Positions 34,319 through 43,022 of a stretch of DNA of 64,000 bases are shown piece after piece. This stretch comes from Oscillospiraceae bacterium (lineage in GTDB: Bacteria; Bacillota; Clostridia; Oscillospirales; Oscillospiraceae): assembly GCA_009785525.1 (NCBI GenBank), contig WQWC01000002.1:1-64000 (forward strand), in the 5' to 3' direction. Both the position numbers and the translations under genes were made by a program. The notes beneath the pieces are model-generated. The model saw only the letters and a program-made list of their open reading frames with translations. It was not told where the DNA came from and did no database searches. Position 1 is the stretch's first letter, and every line of letters starts with the position of its first letter.

Positions 34319-35059
34319 CTATTTCAGTCCCTCCAATACCGATATCAACTCATTCCAGTCTTGAATATGCAAATGCTCACATTGTGGCAACACACCCTTG
34401 GGTGCATTTTGCCCTCGCCATGGGTTTTCCATCGTCTCATCCTCGTACCACACCGGGAATATTCCGATCGCCGCTGAGCCTTCAATATCCGCTTTAATGC
34501 TATCACCGCAATACCACACATCCTCGGCGGACAGTCCGGCTTTTTTCAGCGCAAGCTCAAACAACATTGGATTCGGCTTGCGGAACATGTATTCACTTGA
34601 AGCGATGATAAACTCAAATTTGTTTCGCGGCAGCAGGCGGTTAACTCGCTCAGTCAGCGCAACTTCAGAAAAGCTGGCGTTGCTGATAACCCCGCTTCTT
34701 ATACCGTTTGCGTTGATGTAGTCAATTATCTCGTCCGCGTTCGGCATGACCGCACCAGCGGAAACGTTATCCCACAAAATTTTCTCCGCCGCCGCAGATG
34801 AGACGGACAGCTCTATTCCAAGATACTCACACACAAATTTTTGATGTTGCCATTGATGCAACTCCAGCCCCGCTTCACGCGCAGGCCCCATCTTACTAAA
34901 TATTGCGCTGTCAAAGTCATTAACTTGCTCCGGCGTCAGGCTGTTTTTGTTACTCTTTATATATTGAAACAACGCCTCCCAACCGCGCAGAAAATCAGAG
35001 TCCGGCTCACAAAGCAAAGTATCTCCGTAGTCGAATATTATCATTTTTGGTGTTTTCAT
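34319..35059 (-). CDS. HAD-family hydrolase
   Basis: A 246-residue subfamily IA HAD hydrolase. Motif I is MIIFDYGDTLLC (Asp to Tyr-Gly-Asp variant DYGDT), motif II VISNASFSE, motif III FRKPNPMLFELAL with the conserved lysine, and motif IV VWYCGDSIKADIEGSAAIG. An alpha-helical cap spans about 20-90. The substrate is unknown. It overlaps the methyltransferase gene by 4 bases (ATGA) and abuts hslO. Confidence 0.88.
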   Translation of the reverse strand: MKTPKMIIFDYGDTLLCEPDSDFLRGWEALFQYIKSNKNSLTPEQVNDFDSAIFSKMGPAREAGLELHQWQHQKFVCEYLGIELSVSSAAAEKILWDNVSAGAVMPNADEIIDYINANGIRSGVISNASFSEVALTERVNRLLPRNKFEFIIASSEYMFRKPNPMLFELALKKAGLSAEDVWYCGDSIKADIEGSAAIGIFPVWYEDETMENPWRGQNAPKGVLPQCEHLHIQDWNELISVLEGLK

Positions 35060-35802
35060 AAACTGCCTTTCTTCCGTGCGGCGAGGAAAATCCGCGCTTC
35101 GTCTTCTGTCGGCGCTCTTATCTCCAGTTCCCCGAAGAATTTTATGTCTGTGAAACCCACTTCTTCCAGCGTTCTGAGTAACTCTTGCGGCTCATGCGCG
35201 TATTCTATGTGCTCTTCGCTGCCGCGTGTCCAAAATTCCCCGGATTTCGCGAACACATCCATACCATAGAAACAGGCGTTGTCCACCTCGTTAAACTCAG
35301 CCCGCCATACGCAGAACACGTCGTCGGTCTCATCTAGGAAAACCGAACCATCCAGATTCCGCAGCTTGCGTGGGGTGTTTATGTCAAAAATAAAGACGCC
35401 GCTGGGATCTAGAAACAACTCAACACGCCGGAACACTTCGCGGAGCAGCTCCGGCGGCAGATAATTCACGCCGTCTAGTGCGCAGATGGCGGCGTTGACT
35501 GTCCCGTAAAGATCAAGCGCTTCCATGGGTTGGCAGATAAACATCGGCGGGATTTCGCTTCCCGTTTCCTTCTGCATGGCGGCGCTGAGCATTTCGGGTG
35601 ACGAATCAACCCCGATCATCTCATATCCGCGTGAGGCCAGCAGGTGAGTCAGCGTCCCCGTTCCGCAGGCGAGATCCAATATTGTTTTGACGTTCAACCC
35701 ATAGAGACAAAAAATCTCCCCGTAAAAGTCCGCAAAGGCTTTATACGGCACGTCTTCGGTGAGACTGTCATAAAACCGGGCGAGCGATGAATACGCGTTC
35801 AT
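35056..35802 (-). CDS. SAM-dependent methyltransferase
   Basis: A 248-residue class I methyltransferase. The SAM motif I is ILDLACGTGTLTHLLASRG followed by the acidic residue of motif II in MIGVDSSPEML; ALDGVNYLPPELLREVF and GVFIFDINTPRKL continue the fold. It resembles the YqeM/YrrT-like small-molecule or RNA methyltransferases; the target cannot be named. It overlaps both neighbours by 4 bases, so it is translationally coupled. Confidence 0.88.
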   Translation of the reverse strand: MNAYSSLARFYDSLTEDVPYKAFADFYGEIFCLYGLNVKTILDLACGTGTLTHLLASRGYEMIGVDSSPEMLSAAMQKETGSEIPPMFICQPMEALDLYGTVNAAICALDGVNYLPPELLREVFRRVELFLDPSGVFIFDINTPRKLRNLDGSVFLDETDDVFCVWRAEFNEVDNACFYGMDVFAKSGEFWTRGSEEHIEYAHEPQELLRTLEEVGFTDIKFFGELEIRAPTEDEARIFLAARKKGSL

Positions 35803-36086
35803 TTATCCTCCAGTCTGCCAAAGACAAGATCGTACCCGCCGGAGCCATACTGAAGACTTCTGTTCACACGGCTTATCGTTGCGCTGGATGCACCGGTATG
35901 CTCCAGAATCGAGTTATAGATATGCCCTTCGTTTAAGAGCTGCGCGACATGATATCGCTGCTCCATGGCACGCAACTCCGTGACGGAACACAGGTCGTCA
36001 AAAAAATTGACGCATTCTTCAAGCGTCTTTAAAGTGAGAATTGCCTCATACATCTGCATATACGGCTCTCTCTTTTTCTTGTTCAT
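35799..36086 (-). CDS. yerC: YerC/YecD family TrpR-like transcriptional regulator
   Basis: A 95-residue helical DNA-binding protein of the TrpR-related YerC/YecD family found in Firmicutes. The helix-turn-helix is SILEHTGASSATISRVNRSL, and LTLKTLEECVNFFDDLCSVTELRAMEQR is the conserved dimerisation region. The ligand and targets are unknown. It is the first gene of a four-gene operon. A promoter lies at 36173-36201. Confidence 0.92.
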   Translation of the reverse strand: MNKKKREPYMQMYEAILTLKTLEECVNFFDDLCSVTELRAMEQRYHVAQLLNEGHIYNSILEHTGASSATISRVNRSLQYGSGGYDLVFGRLEDK

Positions 36087-36172
36087 CGTCGCTCCCTCCC
36101 CTAGGATTGATATAAAACTTTGGAACGCATTCCCCCACCTGCGGCGTGGGAATACAAGTTTAGCAATAATAC

Positions 36173-36201
36173 ATTTTACAGTATTAAAGAGCTAAAGTAA
36201 A
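36173..36201 (-). promoter_or_regulatory. Promoter of the yerC operon
   Basis: TTTACT-N17-TAAAAT on the minus strand, about 85 bases upstream of the yerC ATG; GGGGAGGGAG serves as the ribosome site. Confidence 0.6.
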
Positions 36202-36257
36202 GAGTTTTCAATATTTTGCGTTCGCGCCTCATAAATATATAGGCAGGGGGGACGTTT

Positions 36258-36950
36258 ATGGTTGAAATAACGACAGTACGGATTGCTGAAGAGCTGACGA
36301 ACGACGGCGTAACCTTGATAGTTGTATCAATCGGCTATCCTCACGTCTTGGGACTTGAAAAAATGACCGGGAGCAGAATAAACGGATTCTACAAACACCA
36401 GGCCGCGCGGCTTTTACGGCATATAAAAAAGCGGATTCTGCCGGAAGCCGCCACCCAGCACACGCTGGCTTTGACGAAAAGCTCGTCGTTCAAGCCGTTT
36501 GAAATATCTTCAACTTTCACGGTATCATTCAGCAGCAACGATATCCTGAGCATATACAGAGACGTGCATATCCGCGCCGGAAATCAGCGCGTGACGGAGC
36601 GCATCGGCGAGACGTTTTGCCTAAAATCCGGGTGGTTTTATGAGCTTGAGGCGTTTTTCCTACCGGATACGAATTTTCGCAAAATCCTGATAAAAAACGC
36701 CGCTAAGTCAGCGGCAGATCAACAAAAATCTGGTACGCACAAGTATTTTGAGAATTTTGCCAAATTGATCCGAAAAAACTTTTCTCGACGCAATTTCTAT
36801 ATCGCTAACGAAGGTTTATCCATTTTCTTTGACCAGCTAACCATCGCGCCAAGAGCCGAAGGGATACCTGCTTTTACGCTGGAATTCTCTGAGGAATTCG
36901 GCCCCGTGCTGCCGGCGCATACGAAAACATCTGTGTGGAAATTCCGTTAA
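36258..36950 (+). CDS. DUF3298/RsiV-like domain protein, cytoplasmic
   Basis: A 230-residue protein that resembles the DUF3298/DUF4163 fold known from anti-sigma factor RsiV and deacetylase PdaC: VSIGYPHVLGLE..INGFYKHQA, then SFSSNDILSIYRDVHIRAGNQRV, GWFYELEAFFLPD, FYIANEGLSIFFDQLTIAPRAEG and PAFTLEFSE. Unlike RsiV it has no membrane segment or signal peptide. GGCAGGGGGGA precedes the ATG. It stands alone upstream of a tiny Asn/Ser/Gln-rich gene. Function unknown. Confidence 0.7.
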   Translation: MVEITTVRIAEELTNDGVTLIVVSIGYPHVLGLEKMTGSRINGFYKHQAARLLRHIKKRILPEAATQHTLALTKSSSFKPFEISSTFTVSFSSNDILSIYRDVHIRAGNQRVTERIGETFCLKSGWFYELEAFFLPDTNFRKILIKNAAKSAADQQKSGTHKYFENFAKLIRKNFSRRNFYIANEGLSIFFDQLTIAPRAEGIPAFTLEFSEEFGPVLPAHTKTSVWKFR

Positions 36951-37135
36951 AACCGTCTTGAAAAACTGATCGCATGTTGCATAACGATTACTGCGTAATA
37001 ATTATACGGGACAATTTTGAGCCGGGGCACAGAGATGCAGCCACATGGCACATTATACAATTCGTTGCGCTCACTGTATAATTCAACTGTTGTTTGAGCA
37101 AAATATGGTCAGTTTATTTTAAGGAGGTGGACGCA

Positions 37136-37288
37136 GTGGCAAAAAACAAGAACAACAAGAACTCAAACAGCGGCCATAATAAATCTCAATCGCAATCTTC
37201 TCAGTCTCAAACGACGGACAATAACAGTCAAAACAAGACTCAGACTAACGACAGCAACAGCACTCAGAAATCCCAGAACGCCAGATAA
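37136..37288 (+). CDS. Small Asn/Ser/Gln-rich protein (possible spore protein)
   Basis: A 50-residue peptide beginning MAKNKNNKNSNSGHNKS, nearly all Asn, Ser, Gln, Lys and Thr. AAGGAGG lies 8 bases before a GTG at 37136, and a perfect terminator follows, so it is very likely expressed. In composition it resembles gamma-type small acid-soluble spore proteins, but it lacks their repeats, so that role is only a suggestion. The 185-base gap before it has an ATTATACA/TGTATAAT inverted repeat and no other gene. Confidence 0.65.
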   Translation: MAKNKNNKNSNSGHNKSQSQSSQSQTTDNNSQNKTQTNDSNSTQKSQNAR

Positions 37289-37310
37289 ATACCTAGTATA
37301 CGCAAAAAAT

Positions 37311-37354
37311 AAGGACGCCGGATATGTTGAGTAATATCCGGCGTCCTTGTTTTT
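37311..37354. terminator. Bidirectional terminator
   Basis: A perfect 15-bp stem, AAGGACGCCGGATAT with ATATCCGGCGTCCTT, closes an 8-nt loop and is followed by GTTTTTA. It serves the small Asn-rich gene and, from the other side, the CD1247-type gene. Confidence 0.9.
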
Positions 37355-37793
37355 ATTCTGTTTCGTTGTCCTCGTTATCATCTTCGTCGCCAAATTCAAA
37401 TTCAAGCTCTTTGCCGCAGGCCGGGCAAATGGCCGAGCCGCTGACTAACGCCGATTCGCCAATCTCAAATTCTTCCCCGCAGGCGGGGCATTCCACATCG
37501 CAGGCGAATTCGCCCTGACAATGCTCGCAATCGCACTCACAGTCGTCATCGTCGAAATCATCATCGTCGTCATCGGCAAAAAGAACCTCTTCAAAGTCCG
37601 ACAGCGTATCCGTGATTGCGTCAATCTCTTCTTCTATATCGACCGTTGCCTCGGCCAGCGCTTCGATGTCATCAGCCATATCGGCCAAGGTGTCGATAAT
37701 CGCTGCCATAAGCTTTCCTTCTTTTGATTCAGCGTCTAGGCCAAGCCCTTCGGCAAGTCCTTTTAAATACGCAACTTTCTCCCTTATTGACAT
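37353..37793 (-). CDS. CD1247-type zinc-ribbon protein
   Basis: A 146-residue protein. The N-terminus MSIREKVAYLKGLAEGLGLD matches the conserved CD1247 N-terminal domain seen in Clostridia, followed by a helical acidic region, a DDDDDDFDDDD tract and cysteine pairs CECDCEHC, CDVECPACGEEF and CPACGKELEF that make two zinc ribbons. The very acidic, metal-binding design suggests protein or nucleic-acid contacts. It lies just downstream of efp, the same neighbourhood as in other Clostridia. Function unknown. Confidence 0.85.
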   Translation of the reverse strand: MSIREKVAYLKGLAEGLGLDAESKEGKLMAAIIDTLADMADDIEALAEATVDIEEEIDAITDTLSDFEEVLFADDDDDDFDDDDCECDCEHCQGEFACDVECPACGEEFEIGESALVSGSAICPACGKELEFEFGDEDDNEDNETE

Positions 37794-37823
37794 TTGTTTT
37801 CCACCTCCATTATTAGTTCAAGC

Positions 37824-38387
37824 CTAACCCTTGGCCCGCTCAAGATATTCACCCGTTCTTGTATCTATGCGAATTTTTTCACCCTCGCTGATAAAAAGCG
37901 GGACTTTAACTTCTGCCCCGGTCTCCACCGTGGCGGGTTTCATCACATTGGTCGCCGTGTCGCCCTTGTGGCCGGGGTCTGTTTGCGTGATTGTCAGATC
38001 CACGAAGTTCGGCGGATCAACATTGAACACCTTGCCCTTGTAGGAATGCACCGTGCAATTCATGTTCTCTTTGACAAACTTGAAGTTGTCTCCAAGAAGG
38101 CTCTTGTCAATCGGCTCCTGCTCATAGGACTCGAGGTCCATAAAATAGTATAGATCCCCGTCATTGTAGCTGTACTCCATATCGCGGCGCTCTACAAACG
38201 CGTTTTCAAATTTATCCGATGGATTGAATGAGTTCTCCACCACAGCGCCGGTTATAACATTTCTCAATTTCGTGCGGACAAATGCCGCGCCTTTCCCCGG
38301 CTTCACGTGCTGGAACTCTACCACCTGCATTACTTTGCCGTCCCATTCAAACGTAACACCGTTTTTAAAATCACCTGCTGAAATCAT
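37824..38387 (-). CDS. efp: Translation elongation factor P
   Basis: A 187-residue three-domain protein that relieves ribosome stalling at proline runs. [21 protein letters not shown] contains the loop lysine (Lys32) that contacts the tRNA acceptor and is modified in some bacteria. The C-terminal [22 protein letters not shown] and [17 protein letters not shown] are typical. No modification enzyme (EpmA, YmfI, EarP) is next to it. It belongs to the cluster yqeG-pepP-efp-CD1247. Confidence 0.97.
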   Translation of the reverse strand: MISAGDFKNGVTFEWDGKVMQVVEFQHVKPGKGAAFVRTKLRNVITGAVVENSFNPSDKFENAFVERRDMEYSYNDGDLYYFMDLESYEQEPIDKSLLGDNFKFVKENMNCTVHSYKGKVFNVDPPNFVDLTITQTDPGHKGDTATNVMKPATVETGAEVKVPLFISEGEKIRIDTRTGEYLERAKG

Positions 38388-38467
38388 TTTCTGTTCCCCC
38401 TCGTAGTGTCTTCTTTATCAATGTATTTTATCCCATTTTGACTGATATTGCAAGAATTATTATATCG

Positions 38468-39535
38468 TTATAAAACCGTCAGCTTTTTAGGCAGATTCGT
38501 TATATTCTCACATCCAGTTTCCGTGATGTAAAGCACATCTTCGATCCTAACGCCGAATTTACCCGGCAGATAAATCCCAGGCTCGGCGGAGATTACAGTA
38601 CCCGATGGGATTATATCGCGAACTCCCGGGGCCGCCCTCGGCGATTCATGCACTTCAAGCCCGATGCCGTGGCCGAAGCCATGGCCGAAATAATCGCCGA
38701 ATCCAGCCTCTTCGATTACTGTTCGCGCAGCGTTGTCGATGTCTTCCCCCGGAATCCCAACACGTGCGGCGGCGATGCCGGCCTCCTGCGCATGAAGCAC
38801 TGTCTCGTATACTTTGATCATCTCATCGCTTGGTCGGCCGATACACAGCGTTCTGGTAGTATCACTGCACCAGCCGTTGAGCTTGACGCCGAAATCAATC
38901 GTCAGAAATCCTTTTTCGATTTTCCTGTCCCCCGGCACACCGTGCGGCAGACTTGACCGTTCAGCCGATACAACGATCGGCGGAAATGACACATCATCAG
39001 CCCCGTTTTGCAACATCCGGCAGATAAGCTCCGCCGCCAGCTGTTTTTCGGTTATATCCGTGCTGATTATCGGCAAAATTTCCTCAAATGACTTCTCCGC
39101 GACACGCTGCGCCGTTTTCATTTTGGCTAAATCGCTCTCCGATTTGGCGGCACGCAAGATTTCCAAAAACTTCTGATTGGGCCGAAGTTCCGCCGTTAGC
39201 TTTTCTGACCAATCTTTGTACTCAGCATATGTGACCGCACCGTCTTCAAATCCCGCTTCTGATACTCCATTTTCCGCGAAAGCCTCATTCAATTTTGCCG
39301 TATAGGGCTCCTGCTTCGTGATTAGTATAACTTCCGCATGCTCCGAAACGGCAGTCTTTGCGGCCTCTATGTATCGGAAATCGGTGAAGAACCACGCCTT
39401 GCTTTCCGTCACAAGCAGCATCCCGGCGCTGGATGGAAATCCGGTGGCGAACAGCCTATTGACAGTGCTTGAGATTAACATGGCTTTGCAGTCCGCTTTT
39501 GCCAGGGCGAGTTTGATTCTTTCGATATTTTCCAT
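38468..39535 (-). CDS. Xaa-Pro aminopeptidase / M24 family metallopeptidase
   Basis: A 355-residue peptidase that removes N-terminal residues before proline. The N-terminal creatinase-like domain precedes the pita-bread catalytic domain with its five metal ligands in TIDFGVKLNGWCSDTTRT (two Asp), GHGFGHGIGLEVHESPRAAPG (His), AEPGIY (Glu) and GVRIEDVLYI (Glu). Start ATG 39535 is chosen because AGGAAGTG lies 6 bases upstream. The PepQ/YqhT-type gene is commonly next to efp in Firmicutes, as here. Confidence 0.93.
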   Translation of the reverse strand: MENIERIKLALAKADCKAMLISSTVNRLFATGFPSSAGMLLVTESKAWFFTDFRYIEAAKTAVSEHAEVILITKQEPYTAKLNEAFAENGVSEAGFEDGAVTYAEYKDWSEKLTAELRPNQKFLEILRAAKSESDLAKMKTAQRVAEKSFEEILPIISTDITEKQLAAELICRMLQNGADDVSFPPIVVSAERSSLPHGVPGDRKIEKGFLTIDFGVKLNGWCSDTTRTLCIGRPSDEMIKVYETVLHAQEAGIAAARVGIPGEDIDNAARTVIEEAGFGDYFGHGFGHGIGLEVHESPRAAPGVRDIIPSGTVISAEPGIYLPGKFGVRIEDVLYITETGCENITNLPKKLTVL

Positions 39536-39540
39536 AATCG

Positions 39541-40038
39541 TCACTTCCTGTTCTTGCACGCTAATCTAAATGGTATTTCAAGCATGTATCTGATTGCGTA
39601 AATTGGATTTTTGCATTTTATCGGGCGCAAGAGTATCGACAAGACTCCCGCCGAGTTCGCGGCCAGCGTATCGGTGAAAATCTGGTCACCCGCAAGAGCG
39701 GACTCGTGGGCCTCGCGGTTCGCGGATATCATCGCTGCGAGAACGCTTTTTGGCGACGGTTTTCCCGCAACACTGATGGCTTCAACTCCGAGCTGTTGGG
39801 CGAAAGACGCCACCCGCTCTTTTCTGTGGGTGTTTGAGATGATGTATAGCTCAATACCGCTGTCTTTCATATCAGCCGCCCATTGGCTGACTTCGTCAGT
39901 CAGCTTTGTTTGCCCATACGCGGCCAGCGTGTTGTCGAGATCTAGCATTAAAAATTTGATGCCAAGTTTTTTCAGAAAACCCGGCTCAATATCCGTCACA
40001 TCGCGGAATGAATACTTCGGTATAGGAGAAAAGCTCAT
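39541..40038 (-). CDS. yqeG: YqeG-family HAD phosphatase
   Basis: A 165-residue HAD subfamily IIIA phosphatase. Motif I is FLMLDLDNTLAAYG, motif II IISNTHRKERV, motif III GKPSPKSVL and motif IV ALAGDQIFTDTLAANSAG. YRFRDVTDIEPGFLKKLGIK-type N-terminus and a C-terminal tail RLACKNRK fit YqeG. The ATG at 40038 is preferred over longer in-frame starts because GGAGG lies 6 bases upstream. It is the first gene of the minus-strand cluster ending in efp and CD1247. Confidence 0.92.
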   Translation of the reverse strand: MSFSPIPKYSFRDVTDIEPGFLKKLGIKFLMLDLDNTLAAYGQTKLTDEVSQWAADMKDSGIELYIISNTHRKERVASFAQQLGVEAISVAGKPSPKSVLAAMISANREAHESALAGDQIFTDTLAANSAGVLSILLRPIKCKNPIYAIRYMLEIPFRLACKNRK

Positions 40039-40101
40039 AACAAGCCTCCAAACAGCATAATTATTAGTGATTCGTGAATTAAAATCGGGGGAGGTGTGCA
40101 A

Positions 40102-40890
40102 TTGTCCGGTACAACAAAAATAATAATCGCAGCCCCTCCTGAGTTTGAGCGTGTTGTTGCGAATTCCGGCGGCATTGTTGCCCATATGAGCTACAGGATA
40201 GGACACGGCTTCCGGCTGTACCGTTCACAGCGCGCGTCCGGCATACACGGCGGACTTATGGTTCTTGATACCGACGGATTCACCGGCGGCGGACCGCTAG
40301 CGTCGTTGATTGCCGATATAATCAGCGAATGCGGCAGGAGAGCTTTTACAGGCATAATAATCAACGCTGGGGCCAGTTCAGCTTCACCCACGCAGATATC
40401 GCTTTCCGCGGCACTGGCGAAAGAGGCGGCTAAACACGATCTTGCGTATTTCGTGCCGGAGACTTTGTCCGAAACCGGGGATCGCACGATTGTCCGCATC
40501 TCGGCGGCAATTTCCGGCGGGACGCTGAATCGGCGGCTTGCCGACGCCATCGAAAAATACGGTGTGGATCGCCTGGCAATTGAGACAGAGCGCGTCCGGG
40601 TGGACTTTACGCTCCCGGCTATGACCGGGGTGGGGCGCGAGTTATCGAATGCCGAGTTCCGTGTGCTTATTGACAGATATGACCCAAAGTCATTTTTCTC
40701 CCCGGAGTTGATGGTGAATTATTTTACATATCACAACGAGCACGGCACGCATTTCGTCTTGCACGACAACGCGGAAAGCCTGCGGCGCAAGCTGACAGCC
40801 GTGTCAGACGCAGAAATTGAACACGCTTTTTTATTCTATCCGCGCGTTGCTGACATATTCGGTGAAATATTTGCAACCGACAACCCTTAG
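40102..40890 (+). CDS. Conserved-looking hypothetical protein, possible TIM barrel
   Basis: A 262-residue protein I do not recognise. Alternating short hydrophobic strands and helices (HGGLMVLDTDG, FTGIIINAGAS, HDLAYFVPETL, RLAIETERVRVDFTLPA, AFLFYPRVADI) suggest an alpha/beta barrel, possibly glycosidase-like. The TTG at 40102 sits 7 bases after GGGGAGG and is the likely start; a GTG at 40096 overlaps that site. It is divergent from yqeG with only 63 bases between. The stop TAG (40888-40890) coincides with the edge of a family A repeat. No signal peptide. Confidence 0.6.
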   Translation: MSGTTKIIIAAPPEFERVVANSGGIVAHMSYRIGHGFRLYRSQRASGIHGGLMVLDTDGFTGGGPLASLIADIISECGRRAFTGIIINAGASSASPTQISLSAALAKEAAKHDLAYFVPETLSETGDRTIVRISAAISGGTLNRRLADAIEKYGVDRLAIETERVRVDFTLPAMTGVGRELSNAEFRVLIDRYDPKSFFSPELMVNYFTYHNEHGTHFVLHDNAESLRRKLTAVSDAEIEHAFLFYPRVADIFGEIFATDNP

Positions 40891-40972
40891 GGACACAGTG
40901 TGCGCCCGCAGATTTCATTGCGCCTTTTGATCGTTGCGCGTAGTTAGCGGGCGAACAATGTTCGCCCCTACA
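40887..40972. repeat. Family A palindromic repeat between convergent genes
   Basis: Left end TTAGGGACACAGTGTGCGCCC, right end GGGCGAACAATGTTCGCCCCTAC. Its two ends hold the stop codons of the two convergent genes (40888-40890 plus strand; 40968-40970 minus strand). Confidence 0.88.
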
Positions 40973-41171
40973 GGCGGCCGGCAAAATCTCCGCCCGGCCT
41001 CTCCACCTTCTTTATATTTTTCTCAGCCCTCACACGCGGAATCATAATTTCATGTCCGCAGCCGCAGCACCTTAGCCTAAAATCCGCACCAACACGCAGT
41101 GTCTGCCATTCGGTGGAGCCGCATGGGTGCTTTTTTTTCAGCGACAGAACATCTCCCGGCCTTATGTCCAT
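40968..41171 (-). CDS. DUF951 family zinc-ribbon-like protein
   Basis: A 67-residue protein. MDIRPGDVLSLKKKHPCGSTEWQTLRVGADFRLRCCGCGHEIMIPR is a close match to the DUF951 pattern of Firmicutes, with cysteines at HPCGS and RCCGCGH able to bind zinc. The usual family length is about 65. It lies 10 bases downstream of glyA. The stop TAG and probably the last codons derive from the family A repeat end CTGTAGGGGCG. Function unknown. Confidence 0.85.
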   Translation of the reverse strand: MDIRPGDVLSLKKKHPCGSTEWQTLRVGADFRLRCCGCGHEIMIPRVRAEKNIKKVERPGGDFAGRL

Positions 41172-41180
41172 TTTAGCGAA

Positions 41181-42428
41181 TCAATCATAAAGCGGGCGCT
41201 TTTCGCACAGCTTGTTGACCTCGTCCCTGATATACTGCATCTTCGAGTCATAATCTGACGCCGTAAGGTAGATAAGCTCGGCGACTTTGCGCATGTCATC
41301 CTCACAAAATCCGCGGCTTGTCACAGCTGGGGTGCCAAGACGTATGCCGCTTGTCACAGCCGAACTTTCCGGGTCAAACGGTATCTTGTTCTTGTTTACA
41401 GTAATATATACCTCGTCAAGCATTTTCTCCATATCTCGTCCGGTTCTGTTGAATTTGCGGAGATCCACAAGCATCAAGTGATTATCCGTACCACCTGACA
41501 CAAGGTCGAATCCGCGCTCTATCAAGCGCTCCGCCAATGCCTTGGCGTTTTTGCGGACTTGCTTTTGATATTCTTTAAACTCCGGCTTCAACGCTTCACC
41601 AAACGCGACGGCTTTCGCCGCGATAATGTGCATCAGCGGGCCACCCTGCGCGCCGGGGAAAACGGCTGAATTTACCTTTTTCGCAAGCGCTTCATCATTC
41701 GTCAAAATCAACCCGCCCCTGGGGCCTCGCAGCGTCTTATGCGTCGTGGTTGTCACGATGTCGGCATACGGCACGGGACTCGGATGTTCCCCGGCTGCGA
41801 CAAGACCCGCTATGTGCGCCATATCTACCATTAAATATGCGCCCGTTTCTTTGGCGATTTCAGCAAACTTCTTGAAATCAATGACACGCGAATATGCCGA
41901 CGCACCGGCTATAATCATTTTCGGCCTATGCTCTTTTGCAAGGCGGTATACCTCGTCGTAATTTATAAGATTAGTGTCGGGCGTGACTTCATATTGGACA
42001 ACGTTGTAATATTTGCCGGAAAAATTCGCCGGATTGCCATGCGTCAAATGCCCGCCGTGGTCGAGATTCATGCCCAAAATAGTATCCCCCGGATTTGTCA
42101 GAACCATGAACGCCGCGTAATTCGCCGTCGCCCCTGAATGCGGCTGTACGTTGGCGAAATTGGCGTTGAATAGCTTTTTTGCCCGCTCAATCGCGATGGA
42201 TTCGGCAACATCTACCTCCTCACATCCGCCATAGTAACGTTTTCCCGGATACCCTTCGGCGTATTTGTTTGTCAGAATCGTCCCGGCCGTTGCAAGAACG
42301 GCCTCACTCACGCAATTTTCAGATGCTATAAGCTCAATATTCCTGCGCTGGCGTGCGTATTCCTTCTCTATCGCCGCGCCTATCTCCGGGTCATAGTCTT
42401 TAATAAACGACATTGTCTCTCTAATCAC
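41181..42428 (-). CDS. glyA: Serine hydroxymethyltransferase
   Basis: A 415-residue PLP enzyme that interconverts serine and glycine with tetrahydrofolate. Markers are [49 protein letters not shown] and the PLP lysine in [15 protein letters not shown]. The GTG at 42428 has GGAGGG 6 bases upstream; ATG five codons later is an alternative. A good promoter lies at 42486-42515. DUF951 follows closely. Confidence 0.96.
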   Translation of the reverse strand: MIRETMSFIKDYDPEIGAAIEKEYARQRRNIELIASENCVSEAVLATAGTILTNKYAEGYPGKRYYGGCEEVDVAESIAIERAKKLFNANFANVQPHSGATANYAAFMVLTNPGDTILGMNLDHGGHLTHGNPANFSGKYYNVVQYEVTPDTNLINYDEVYRLAKEHRPKMIIAGASAYSRVIDFKKFAEIAKETGAYLMVDMAHIAGLVAAGEHPSPVPYADIVTTTTHKTLRGPRGGLILTNDEALAKKVNSAVFPGAQGGPLMHIIAAKAVAFGEALKPEFKEYQKQVRKNAKALAERLIERGFDLVSGGTDNHLMLVDLRKFNRTGRDMEKMLDEVYITVNKNKIPFDPESSAVTSGIRLGTPAVTSRGFCEDDMRKVAELIYLTASDYDSKMQYIRDEVNKLCEKRPLYD

Positions 42429-42485
42429 TGCCGGCCCTCCATTTACACATGCTTCACATCTTTTAGACGTAAAACGATTTGAATC

Positions 42486-42515
42486 ATTATATCAGATTTT
42501 GTTGGGTTTTATCAA
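42486..42515 (-). promoter_or_regulatory. Promoter of glyA
   Basis: TTGATA-N18-TATAAT on the minus strand, about 60 bases upstream of the GTG start. Confidence 0.8.
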
Positions 42516-42615
42516 CTGATTTCTTGTAAATAAAAACGTTTTTTGGATCGGTGTCCCCTGCACAGGCGGGGGAAACGCCTACGCCCAGTATGTGTGGTTT
42601 GCGATAATCAATATA

Positions 42616-42643
42616 GCGGGACGTTGAGGACGCCGTTCCCTGC
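42616..42643. repeat. Family A partial repeat
   Basis: GCGGGACGTTGAGGACGCCG followed by TTCCCTGC; read on the minus strand it resembles the GGGGACGCTGTCCTCAGCGTC half found at 43797. Confidence 0.65.
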
Positions 42644-42660
42644 AGACAAAAACACCGTCC

Positions 42661-42690
42661 ACAGCCCCCTTCGCGCACGAAGGGGGCTGT
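42661..42690. repeat. Family C hairpin at the end of azlCD
   Basis: ACAGCCCCCTTCG and CGAAGGGGGCTGT pair perfectly around CGCA, 3 bases after the azlD stop codon. It may end or protect the azlCD transcript. Confidence 0.85.
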
Positions 42691-42692
42691 CC

Positions 42693-43022
42693 TCAAAACA
42701 CAAACTGCACCAATAGCATATATATCGCCGTTCCCGCCGCTATCGACAGCAGCGTGTTCTTCCTCCATATATGCAGTGCCGCCACCGCGATTATGGCGAT
42801 GATTTCCGGCAAGCCGTGCGGAGCCGCAGTTAACTCTATATATCGCAGACAGTACACAACCAACATGCTGATCGCCGCCGTCGGCAGCATTTTGCCCAGA
42901 TAATGCACATATCGCGGTGCGGATAAGGCGTTCGGGAAGAACACAAACGGCAGGAACCGTGTTATCGCGGTGCCAGCGGCCAAAATTGCTATTATTATAA
43001 GCGCTTGAATCGTGGTCAGCAT
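42693..43022 (-). CDS. azlD: Branched-chain amino acid exporter small subunit AzlD
   Basis: A 109-residue membrane protein with three to four hydrophobic segments (TIQALIIIAILAAGTAITRFLPFVFF, MLPTAAISMLVVYCL, LPEIIAIIAVAALHIWR). It pairs with AzlC as a two-component exporter of branched-chain amino acids. The ATG at 43022 overlaps the azlC stop by one base (TGATG), with GGAGG upstream. Confidence 0.92.
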   Translation of the reverse strand: MLTTIQALIIIAILAAGTAITRFLPFVFFPNALSAPRYVHYLGKMLPTAAISMLVVYCLRYIELTAAPHGLPEIIAIIAVAALHIWRKNTLLSIAAGTAIYMLLVQFVF

